A DNA stretch of 14,712 nucleotides from Armatimonadota bacterium (GTDB lineage: Bacteria > Armatimonadota > UBA5829). The notes under the pieces were generated by a model. It was not told the origin of the DNA. It did no database searches and saw only the letters and a program-made list of their open reading frames with translations. Positions 1 to 5,301 of this stretch are shown here, one piece after another (positions within the stretch are counted from its first letter, which is position 1; every line of letters begins with the position of its first letter). The translations under genes were made by a program, and so were the position numbers. Where the stretch lies: positions 1-14,712 of the forward strand of contig JAMCYN010000145.1 in assembly GCA_023474015.1 (NCBI GenBank), given 5' to 3'.

Positions 1-1
1 A

Positions 2-91
2 AAACAACCGCAAGCGCCCCAACTACCAACCGCCGTCTGGATTAATCCACCGGCAAAAGTGAGCAGGACAGTGGAATTGCTCACTAATTAA
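2..91 (+). CDS. Possible C-terminal end of a gene entering from the left edge
   Basis: Frame 2 is open from the window edge to a TAA at 89-91 and gives 29 residues rich in Pro and Val. No family is recognisable and the stretch is short enough to be open by chance. It does not match the missing N-terminal part of the recombinase that follows, so it is not simply that gene in another frame. It may be the tail of an unrelated gene against which the recombinase fragment was joined. Confidence 0.2.
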   Translation, partial: KQPQAPQLPTAVWINPPAKVSRTVELLTN

Positions 92-114
92 AAACTGGGG
101 CTGTTTCAGAGTGC

Positions 115-816
115 TTGACATTTTCCGGGACGACGAAGAAAGGGAAATGCCACCAGGGGAAGTTGTGGACTGCTCCGCACATATATCGAGCGCTCAACAA
201 CAAGACGTTCCTGGGACTCGTAGAGCACGAGGGCGAAGCATACCCCGGGGAACACGAAGCCATTGTGGAGCAGAACCTTTGGGATAATGTGCAGACAGTT
301 CTGAAATCGGGCCTAGGCAGGCAGCGTCGCCAGCAATCGCATGAGACCAACGCGCTTCTGCACAAGCTGATTCGCTGTGGCCACTGCGGCAAGGCGATGA
401 CCAATAGCTACACGAGGAAGAAAGGAAGAATCTACCGCTATTACGTGTGCGGCACTGCTTCCAAGTTGGGTTATGATGCCTGTCCGATAAGGACAGTCCC
501 GGCTGGAGACATAGAGACCGCAGTGCTGGATCACCTGCGCACAATCCTCCGCTCGCCGGAACTCGTCGCCCAGACATTCCACGCGATGCAGACTCAGGCC
601 GCAGGCGATCTTGACCCAGCCGTTACCTCGCTCACCGAACACGATGTCGCCGGTCTGTTGAATACCCTGGACCCGGTATGGAACGAGCTCTACCCAGCCG
701 AGCAATACCGGATCATGCTTGCTGTCGTTGAGCGAGTGATCGTTACGGAAGGCGGCATCGATATCGCCCTGCGCGCGGACGGCCTCTACTCCCTCGCGTG
801 CGAACTCAGAGAGTAA
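115..816 (+). pseudogene. Large serine recombinase, 5'-truncated (Recombinase domain and zinc ribbon only)
   Basis: Large serine recombinases integrate or excise mobile elements using an N-terminal catalytic serine domain. Only the DNA-binding part remains here. Seen: a Recombinase-domain stretch (GKLWTAPHIYRALNNKTFLG, then a YPGEHEAIV motif) at about residues 17-60, followed by a zinc beta-ribbon with a CGHCGK pair near residue 90 and a second pair (YYVCG and DACP) near 110-125. The resolvase catalytic domain of roughly 150-200 residues is absent. Frame 1 has stops at 43-45 and 85-87, and homology begins near 122, so TTG 115 is only a formal start. The next gene begins 18 bp downstream and is a habitual companion of this recombinase class. 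The truncated protein cannot be catalytic, though a DNA-binding product is conceivable. Confidence 0.85.
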
Positions 817-834
817 GGAGAACAAGGAACACAG

Positions 835-1260
835 ATGGCAGTGCAACTCATAGAATCCCCGGAAGGCTCGAGGGTCCATATCCCGCTCAATCTGAAGCGA
901 ACCAGCGGTCGCAAGCGAATCGTCACCCAGGAGGACCTGGAGCGTCAGCCGCTTGCGAACGCCCACTGTACAGCTTATCGTAATGCGATGCTCATCGCCA
1001 TCGCCCGTGGCTTTCGCTGGAGGAAACTCTTGGACGAAGGTAGATATATGTCTATCCACCAAATGGCGGATGCCCTGGGAGTTGTTGCCCCCTATATGTC
1101 ACGGCTTATCCGGCTAACACTCCTCGCACCGGATATCATTGAAGCTATCGTAGATGGTCGGGAGCCGGACGGGATGTCGATTGAACAACTGCGCAGGCCG
1201 ATGCCGTTGTCGTGGGGCGATCAGCAGGCCCTTTTCATGGACCGCGATCTTCGAGGATAG
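835..1260 (+). CDS. ParB-like HTH companion protein of serine recombinases
   Basis: A 141-residue protein of the type often found directly behind phage or element serine recombinases, usually annotated as hypothetical or phage-related. Its middle part (MSIHQMADALGVVAPYMSRL, about residues 73-92) reads as a ParB/KorB-like helix-turn-helix, followed by a stretch ending MSIEQLRR. ATG 835 has AAGGA six bases upstream and lies 18 bp after the recombinase stop, so the two form one transcription unit. The probable role is DNA binding that assists or regulates recombination; this is inferred from context and the HTH, as I know no biochemical function for the family. The frame is complete, unlike the recombinase before it. 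Confidence 0.75.
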   Translation: MAVQLIESPEGSRVHIPLNLKRTSGRKRIVTQEDLERQPLANAHCTAYRNAMLIAIARGFRWRKLLDEGRYMSIHQMADALGVVAPYMSRLIRLTLLAPDIIEAIVDGREPDGMSIEQLRRPMPLSWGDQQALFMDRDLRG

Positions 1261-1426
1261 AGCCACTAAGTTGATGCCTTAGGCTGCCACGCCCACTGTA
1301 TCTCTCCAGCTTGTCTACGCCGATCCGCTCGTCTGCTCGTGACCGATTCATGCCCGCGTTGCCTGCCATTTCTGACGTACAGCGGTTTCGCCAGCAGACT
1401 CCTGCCTCTCCAGCAATTCGTGCAAA

Positions 1427-1796
1427 TTCTTGAGAACGGGGGTTGCCTCACCCCGTTTCCGAGATGAGAAGCAACCGGGCAGAAGATGGCACATGTCGAG
1501 CGAATACGGGTTGTGAAGCGCCAAGCCCGTTTTCGAGATTTGGACGGCACTACATCTGGTCGAACGTCGTATTCGTGCTCAGATCAACGCTCCGAGCATA
1601 GCATCAGAGCCATTTACAATAAGCAGCCAGCCAACGAAGAGATGCTTTTCGGCGTGAGTTTGATCGCCCAAGAATTCGTCCAAATCATCTTGAGAACGAG
1701 CTTTGCCTCCGTTTCCGAGATTCAGAGATAGACTGCCCAAAGAGAGATAAATGGGGGCAAATGTGGGGTCTGATGCAGTGACCCCGTTCTCAAGAT
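1427..1796. repeat. Iteron-like array: six copies of a 14-bp motif on a ~257-bp period
   Basis: The stretch 1261-1873 has no convincing gene. It contains six near-copies of the motif CCCGTTYYCRAGAT: minus strand at 1427-1440 and 1687-1700, plus strand at 1452-1465, 1526-1539, 1708-1721 and 1783-1796. The order - + + - + + repeats the same spacing at an offset of about 257 bp. Flanking sequence is also duplicated: TACATC at 1551 and 1808, TTCGTGCTCAGAT at 1572-1584 and 1829-1841, AATTCGT at 1415 and 1673. The whole is therefore a diverged tandem repeat of roughly 257 bp, with the 14-bp motif better kept than the rest. A - + pair makes an imperfect hairpin around GGTTGCCT-like DNA. The function is unknown; protein-binding sites for a recombinase or transposase are an inference. 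Confidence 0.7.
1765..1785. repeat. Short perfect hairpin GGGGTC-N9-GACCCC inside the array
   Basis: GGGGTC at 1765-1770 pairs with GACCCC at 1780-1785 across a 9-nt loop. It abuts the last 14-bp motif and has no T-tract on either strand, so it is not an evident terminator. It could be a REP-like or element-end palindrome. Confidence 0.45.
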
Positions 1797-1873
1797 TCGG
1801 CGGAGTCTACATCGCGTGAAACGGTAGGTTCGTGCTCAGATTCATGCGTGGAATGGCGGTAAGCGCCCAGACA

Positions 1874-1914
1874 AGCAAAAAGCGGAGAATCCCCAAAGAG
1901 AGGTTTCTCCGCTT
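1874..1914 (-). terminator. Rho-independent terminator of tRNA-Glu
   Basis: Read on the minus strand, AAGCGGAGAA (1914-1905) and TTCTCCGCTT (1889-1880) form a perfect 10-bp stem with a 15-nt loop. The stem is followed by a short T-rich run, TTTTGCTT. It begins 6 nt after the encoded CCA of the tRNA, so it ends that transcript. Confidence 0.8.
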
Positions 1915-1920
1915 GACTGT

Positions 1921-1997
1921 TGGTAGCCCCGAAGGGATTCGAACCCTCGATCTCATGGCTGAGAACCATGCATCCTGGACCGCTAGACGACGGGGCC
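1921..1997 (-). tRNA. tRNA-Glu (anticodon CUC)
   Basis: The minus strand folds as a complete 77-nt cloverleaf including an encoded CCA. The acceptor arm GGCCCCG/CGGGGCT has seven pairs with one G-U. The anticodon stem CATGG/CCATG encloses TTCTCAG with anticodon CTC, and the T arm GAGGG/CCCTT encloses TTCGAAT. It reads codon GAG. Promoter and terminator are both intact. tRNA genes are common landing sites for mobile elements and remnants lie on both sides, but I see no second copy of the tRNA 3' end that would mark an attachment-site duplication. Confidence 0.95.
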
Positions 1998-2027
1998 AAG
2001 ACTCTACTCATTCCTTAATGCCAAGAT

Positions 2028-2056
2028 AGTATATCAAAGGCACTACACACTGTCAA
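2028..2056 (-). promoter_or_regulatory. Sigma70-type promoter of tRNA-Glu
   Basis: On the minus strand TTGACA (2056-2051) and TATACT (2033-2028) are separated by exactly 17 nt, close to the vegetative consensus, about 30 nt before the tRNA. The IS21 remnant ends some 12 bp upstream of the -35 box, so whatever joined there left the promoter untouched. Confidence 0.8.
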
Positions 2057-2067
2057 TAGTTCGTAAG

Positions 2068-2241
2068 GTAGCCGTCCGGATTGTCCTCCCGATACTCCAG
2101 CCACAGCAGATGAAGAGTCACCCCGGAGCGTTTCATCTCCTTGATGAGATGATCCGTGTCCGGCATCGGACGAAGCCGAGGACGTTCCTCAAGCCGCGCC
2201 CGAACAAGGCGCTCGAGGGTGGCATCGTCCAACCACGGCAT
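2068..2241 (-). pseudogene. IS21-family transposase IstA, internal fragment
   Basis: The minus frame encodes PWLDDATLERL, then a stretch ending GVTLHLLWLEYREDNPDGY. This is the region of IS21 IstA just before the catalytic core, where intact proteins continue with a GYSxFC-type motif. Here reading stops after DGY: four unrelated residues and a TGA at 2055-2053 follow, the TGA falling in the tRNA promoter. The N-terminal HTH of IstA is also missing, because similarity begins near 2241. About 58 codons remain of a protein normally near 500 residues. No istB, no second IstA part and no IS21 terminal repeats were found. It is a dead relic. Confidence 0.7.
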
Positions 2242-2275
2242 CAGGACACATCGCCAACGCCTGCAGGAACGAGGC

Positions 2276-2449
2276 ATGCTCTCGCTTACAGAAATGGCGG
2301 AACGCTCTGGTGTGCCTCTTCACATACTGAAAGACAGACGTAGAGATGGGCTGATTATCGGACATCCATTCAATGAGAAAGGAGAATGCCTATACGAGCC
2401 GCCAGCGGAAATCATCCTATCAAGACACGAGGAGGAAAAAATAAATTGA
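2276..2449 (+). pseudogene. HTH domain fragment of a recombinase/transposase-type protein
   Basis: ATG 2276 opens 57 residues: MLSLTEMAERSGVPLHILKD, then a segment containing GHPFNEKGECLYEPP. This pattern (HTH, then YNDKGECLYEPP-like) is familiar from the C-terminal HTH of element-borne recombinases and transposases. In those proteins it follows an RxRLxERG-like lead-in, and the same frame just upstream reads THRQRLQERG, so the original protein probably extended 5' before it was joined to the IstA relic near 2240. A family-like end EVQYA followed by TGA lies at 2487-2504 in another frame, which hints at a frameshift. Independent translation from 2276 is possible, with GGAACGAGG upstream. Assignment rests on remembered family patterns. 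Confidence 0.45.
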
Positions 2450-2500
2450 AAAACTCATTTACTCCAAAATCTCTATCCTACGCTATGAGGTGCAGTACGC

Positions 2501-2809
2501 ATGACACTCCAGCGGGCCGTGATATTCACGAAGCAAGGCCTGAGCTTGGATTCCGTGGGCAGTGATCAGTCGCAGGCGGTCTAGGCGCTGGTACAGCGGT
2601 GCGCAAGTCTCCGCGAGATTTCTCAGGAGGAACTGAGGCTTGTGGGAACACGGGAAAAGCGCGAAAAGCAGGTCGATTACTCCTTTGGCGTTAAGACGTC
2701 GTCCGGTAAAGCCATGGGCGTGCGGTGGGAAATCGCCTGTCCCAAGTATCGTGCGCCCAAGGAAAAACAAAAGAGCGTCAATGCTCAACAAATGGAAAGA
2801 CGCGGATAG
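2501..2809 (+). other. Possible degraded ORF; the antisense strand is equally open
   Basis: Plus-strand ATG 2501 gives 102 codons broken only by TAG at 2582-2584 and ending with TAG at 2807-2809. Its second half is charged (a KREKQVDYSFG stretch, then PKYRAPKEKQK). The minus strand 2791-2483 is open for 102 codons without interruption and reads, in part, HAHGFTGRRLNAKGVIDLLF. One of these is presumably a shadow of the other. I recognise no family for either, although both have the flavour of insertion-sequence debris. The surroundings, 2450-2900, hold nothing else I can support. Confidence 0.25.
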
Positions 2810-2858
2810 AGGAAATAGCTTGTATGGGATATGTAAGGGCTGCCTGACCAGCGCTTAG

Positions 2859-3923
2859 TTAGAAACAGTGTGTAGCCGTTTCTAGGATGCTTGTTACCAC
2901 AATTGACGAGGTGTAATGATGAGTAAAAGGAAATTGTGTCTTGGTGCATTTGTTTGGTTGGCATTTGCCGGTGGGGCATATGCTGCAGACAATGTACCCG
3001 CGACCTGCAAGCCCCCCAGAATGAAGATGGTAGGTTCGTGTTCGGCCTGTCGGCGGGGCTACCTGGCGGCAAAAATCCACACGGCCCAGTATGCGTTGGT
3101 AGTCCATTGCCATCACATCAACGGGCAAAACCTCAGAATGCCGCCCGAACTCGTCTATGGACTCGATAATTGCGCTCTCATATTCAGGAGCTACCTGAAG
3201 GCATGAGTTCACAAGTATGCCTGTCACTTTCTGGGGCGAGTCAGCAGTCATAAAGCGATACTTGCTTTCGGAGTACGCGAAGCCGTTGTTCTCAACCGCT
3301 GAGCGTACGATAACATCGATCCCGGACATAGCTGTCATGTCACCGGATATAGTTATGTCATCCACATAGCGGCTGTAGTTCAGACCGTGGAAGCTGCACA
3401 AGGACGATAGTTCATTATCCAGGGGGACGGCAAGGAGGTTGGCAATCGCGGGGCTAGTAGGCAGGACTTGTTGCAGACGACCATCCGCAGTTGTTAACCT
3501 CGTAAGTATATCTGCTAGCCGTCTGTAGAATGCAGCATCTCTGAACAGCGTGAGGACTCGAACCGAAAGAATACTGGGAAAGAAGTCCTGCATATCGAAG
3601 ACTGCTACTGCCTCCTGGCCCACGTGGATGGCAGCGTTTGACATTATTGAACGTCCTCAGCAGGAGTGAACGCAACCTGGCAGCGGGATTACGCCCAAAA
3701 TGCGCTTGAGTATACGCCTCTGTACTTCTCTTAGTTGACCCAGAGGACAATATATGACGCGTGGTGTCTTGTCGGGTCCACGATCAAGATTGAGTATGCG
3801 GTAACAGTTGGTTTCGCGCAACGCGATTCCGAGAGCCTGACTAGACATGCGCAGCCCTCGATGAAGATCGTCCGGCGTCTTCCACTTGAGCCAATCAGCT
3901 TCCGGCTTCTGATGGCATCTCAC
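2859..3923 (-). pseudogene. Retron-group reverse transcriptase, interrupted by in-frame TGA
   Basis: The frame runs from GTG 3923 (GGAG ten bases upstream) and overlaps the XRE gene by 29 bp. RT landmarks, numbered from that GTG: RVIYCPLGQLREVQRRIL near 55-72, GRSI 90-93, VFDMQDFFPSI 108-118 with catalytic Asp110, LQQVLPTSP 150-158, SRYVDD 184-189 with the metal-binding Asp pair, and KVTGILVN 232-239, the motif typical of retron and retron-like RTs. A TGA at 3659-3657 (codon 89) splits the gene exactly where the family has one residue between H-x-F/C and GRS; frame and spacing are kept, so this is a nonsense change. Val153 replaces the nearly invariant Gly of the QG motif. Recognisable homology ends near residue 293 (3047). 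The remaining codons to 2859 look like foreign DNA. Other genes in the window stop at TGA, so general recoding is unlikely. Confidence 0.85.
2916..3206 (+). pseudogene. Signal-peptide start of a secreted protein, fused antisense to the RT 3' end
   Basis: ATG 2916, or ATG 2919, follows GAGGTG and opens a textbook signal peptide: MMSKRKLCLGAFVWLAFAGG, with a likely cut after AYA. After roughly 30-40 codons the frame enters the strand opposite the conserved part of the RT gene (3047 onward), so the rest, up to the TGA at 3204-3206, is probably only the antisense of RT. The 5' part is more AT-rich than the surroundings. The likely history is the truncation of a secreted-protein gene by the junction with the RT locus somewhere around 2990-3047. 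No mature domain is left to identify. Confidence 0.35.
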
Positions 3924-4224
3924 GTTTCGCCGTCTCCATGACCAACAATCTAAGGAAGATTTCCTGCAATCCCTGCATCTTGGCATAGAGTTCCGCGTAA
4001 TTGGATGGCAGATCTTCGGCTGACGTATTGCACGAAAGGAGAGCTCCGGATGGCACGCCAAGTGCCGCGGCTATTCTTTCAACCAACTCCAAGCTTGGAC
4101 TTCTCTTGCCAGCTTCCAGCGAGCATAAATAAGCTTGGGTGACTCCGATGCGCTGGGCAAACTCACCCTGCCTAACTCCAGCAGCGACACGGAGCGACTT
4201 GATTGTGCGGCCAAGGCCAGACAT
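3895..4224 (-). CDS. XRE-family HTH regulator linked to the reverse transcriptase
   Basis: A 109-residue protein with a canonical XRE/Cro-CI helix-turn-helix at about residues 4-60: IKSLRVAAGVRQGEFAQRIG followed by VTQAYLCSLEAGKRSPS. The tail of about 45 residues (AELYAKMQGLQEIFLRLLVM) looks helical and may dimerise. The start was set at ATG 4224, where GGCGG lies shortly upstream and the domain begins at once; ATG 4269 in the same frame has no ribosome site. Its last 29 bp overlap the RT start, so the two are translationally coupled. Small XRE proteins are known partners of some retron RTs, where they may act as effector or regulator. Two palindromes lie 58-124 bp upstream of its start and could be its operators. 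The frame is intact although the RT is not. Confidence 0.85.
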   Translation of the reverse strand: MSGLGRTIKSLRVAAGVRQGEFAQRIGVTQAYLCSLEAGKRSPSLELVERIAAALGVPSGALLSCNTSAEDLPSNYAELYAKMQGLQEIFLRLLVMETAKREMPSEAGS

Positions 4225-4281
4225 AGTACTTCCGCCTTTACTTGGGCGCTCTCGGGCTTGAGTGCCCATTACTCAATGAAC

Positions 4282-4348
4282 TACCCCGCAGCAAGCTGAC
4301 GGGGTATCCGTCGGAGCATATCACATCATGTTTCGCAGCAAGCTGCGA
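4282..4348 (-). repeat. Paired related hairpins (CAG-CTTG-CTG) upstream of the XRE gene
   Basis: On the minus strand TCGCAG-CTTG-CTGCGA (4348-4333) is a perfect 6-bp stem. TACCCCG(T)CAG-CTTG-CTGCGGGGTA (4306-4282) is a 10-bp stem with one bulged T and the same tetraloop. They are 48 bp apart and share a GATACCNCG lead, so they are copies of one unit. A third, competing stem (GACGG at 4298-4302 with CCGTC at 4308-4312) overlaps the second. As DNA both are CAGC-N2-GCTG palindromes, suitable as XRE operators. As RNA they could belong to a structured non-coding RNA such as a retron msr. The sequence alone does not decide between these. Confidence 0.6.
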
Positions 4349-4409
4349 GGTATCTACCTTAAAAGAGAATGAATAGAGAGTTATGAGTCAAAAGGTGTGT
4401 TCCAGGCAG

Positions 4410-4673
4410 CTACTTGTGCAGCAGAGAAAGCATGTATAAAGTGCCCGATATCATGCTTATCCATCTCGCTACGCCAATAAAGTCGAACTCCTGGCGGTCG
4501 CCTGTCTGCAGGGCATATCTGGCATTATGCTCGATGTCCCGTGCGAGTTCGGCGGCACGTTTTAACACAATTGCATCTGTGGGGCCGTCTCGGGACACCA
4601 CGCCATTAATGATGACGTTGATTTCTCGAGCCGCCAAAGCCATGTCTTCAATTGTTCTTTCGGGCTCTTTCAT
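4410..4673 (-). CDS. Hypothetical 87-residue helical protein, first gene of the XRE-RT locus
   Basis: ATG 4673 is preceded by AAGGAGGGGCGAT, an excellent ribosome site, and the frame ends with TAG at 4412-4410. The protein is acidic and helix-rich at the N terminus (EPERTIEDMALAAREINVII), with central AAELARDIEHNARYALQTGD and a hydrophobic C-terminal stretch (FIGVARWISMISGTLYMLSLL) that may be a buried or membrane-associated helix. I do not recognise a family. It is co-directional with the XRE and RT genes, 186 bp upstream of the XRE start with the hairpin pair in between, and probably shares their promoter at 5003-5032. It may be a third component of the RT locus or a host gene. Its intact frame and strong ribosome site argue for real expression. 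Confidence 0.7.
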   Translation of the reverse strand: MKEPERTIEDMALAAREINVIINGVVSRDGPTDAIVLKRAAELARDIEHNARYALQTGDRQEFDFIGVARWISMISGTLYMLSLLHK

Positions 4674-4996
4674 ATCGCCCCTCCTTTCCTTGAGTTGTTA
4701 CGACGGCTGCGCCCTATGCGCCTCCGCCAGCTCTTGTGCAAAGATGACAAGATCATCTCAACACACCTTTGATAGATAGACCGAATGTAGCCTATCCCAG
4801 CTCGTCAAACACAACGGACGACGAACTGACAGCAGCAAGCCAGCAACACAGACGGTGTGCCACGTCCGGCTTCCCGCGAATACTACAGCCCGCACACGCC
4901 CCAACAGGAAACAACCCAAAAGGAAGGTGCCACCGATGCCCGAAACAGTTCAATATGGCTTTTCAATGTGCTCTGGACGCACTGAACCGTGCGGCC
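4674..4996 (-). other. Long untranslated leader between promoter and the 87-aa gene
   Basis: No supportable gene lies in these 323 bp. On the minus strand the presumed 5' end can fold two ways: CGCAC-GGTTCA-GTGCG, or GTTCA with GTGC paired to GCAC and TGAAC. Just before the 87-aa gene there is a possible 28-codon ORF from ATG 4754 that overlaps its start by ATGA, ends in basic residues and has no ribosome site. The leader is unusually long for a simple promoter and is a candidate place for a non-coding RNA, but I cannot identify msr/msd arms in it. Confidence 0.35.
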
Positions 4997-5002
4997 ACAA
5001 AT

Positions 5003-5032
5003 ATATTACGGAATAGAACGGTCACTTGTCAA
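5003..5032 (-). promoter_or_regulatory. Sigma70-type promoter facing the 87-aa/XRE/RT locus
   Basis: On the minus strand TTGACA (5032-5027) and TAATAT (5008-5003) are 18 nt apart; an AT-rich stretch surrounds the -10 box and the -35 matches consensus exactly. Transcription would begin near 4996 and run through the leader into 4673. It lies 270 bp beyond the permease stop, so the RT locus has its own promoter. Confidence 0.7.
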
Positions 5033-5069
5033 GCAAAATTTGGCCCTACAGGATAAAAATATTTCCAGT

Positions 5070-5145
5070 GTTTCGGAATTTGAGGAGCGGGCACCGATGC
5101 ATAACAATGACCTCAAGTCCTAATCCGCTCCGGAAATCCCGAAAC
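5070..5145 (-). repeat. Large imperfect hairpin between the permease operon and the RT-locus promoter
   Basis: GTTTCGGAATTTGAGGAGCG at 5070-5089, plus GG, is matched by the reverse complement of 5124-5145, with 18 of 22 positions identical and a 32-nt loop. On the minus strand the stem is followed about ten bases later by ATTTTTAT, so it could terminate the permease operon. The ends GTTTCGG/CCGAAAC do not fit the GTTRRRY/RYYYAAC rule of integron attC sites. It could also be a small palindromic mobile repeat. Nothing else is evident in 5146-5301. Confidence 0.5.
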
Positions 5146-5301
5146 GAATTTGACCTACCGCCCAAGAGATAAAGCTCGGCGGGAGCCTTGCCCTTCCCTT
5201 TCATTCAGGTCACCCTTGACCATAAACCGCCGGGCATGCTGACGTATCGCCAGAGCGGCAATCGAGGAGACAGCCAATGAAGTGGAAGAACAATCGCTCC
5301 C

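Noticed and set aside
1266..1550. Minus-strand ORF of 94 codons
   Set aside because: It lies across the tandem repeat array, has arginine-rich low-information content and no ribosome site; the repeats explain the region better.
1823..3040. Exact 12-mer GGTAGGTTCGTG at 1823-1834 and 3029-3040, considered as a link between the repeat array and the RT border
   Set aside because: Several 12-base repeats are expected by chance in a window this size, and the flanks do not align.
3657..3659. Reading the RT's TGA as a sense codon through an altered genetic code or selenocysteine
   Set aside because: folP and the XRE gene end at TGA in normal positions, and no Sec insertion hairpin or family precedent is evident.
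4769..5056. Plus-strand 95-codon ORF opposite the leader
   Set aside because: Composition is non-coding-like, there is no ribosome site and it covers the clear minus-strand promoter.
5070..5145. Integron attC site
   Set aside because: The ends GTTTCGG/CCGAAAC do not satisfy GTTRRRY/RYYYAAC and there is no integrase or cassette array.
2050..5200. Duplicate of the tRNA-Glu 3' end as an attachment site
   Set aside because: No second copy of the T-arm/acceptor sequence was found by eye on either strand.
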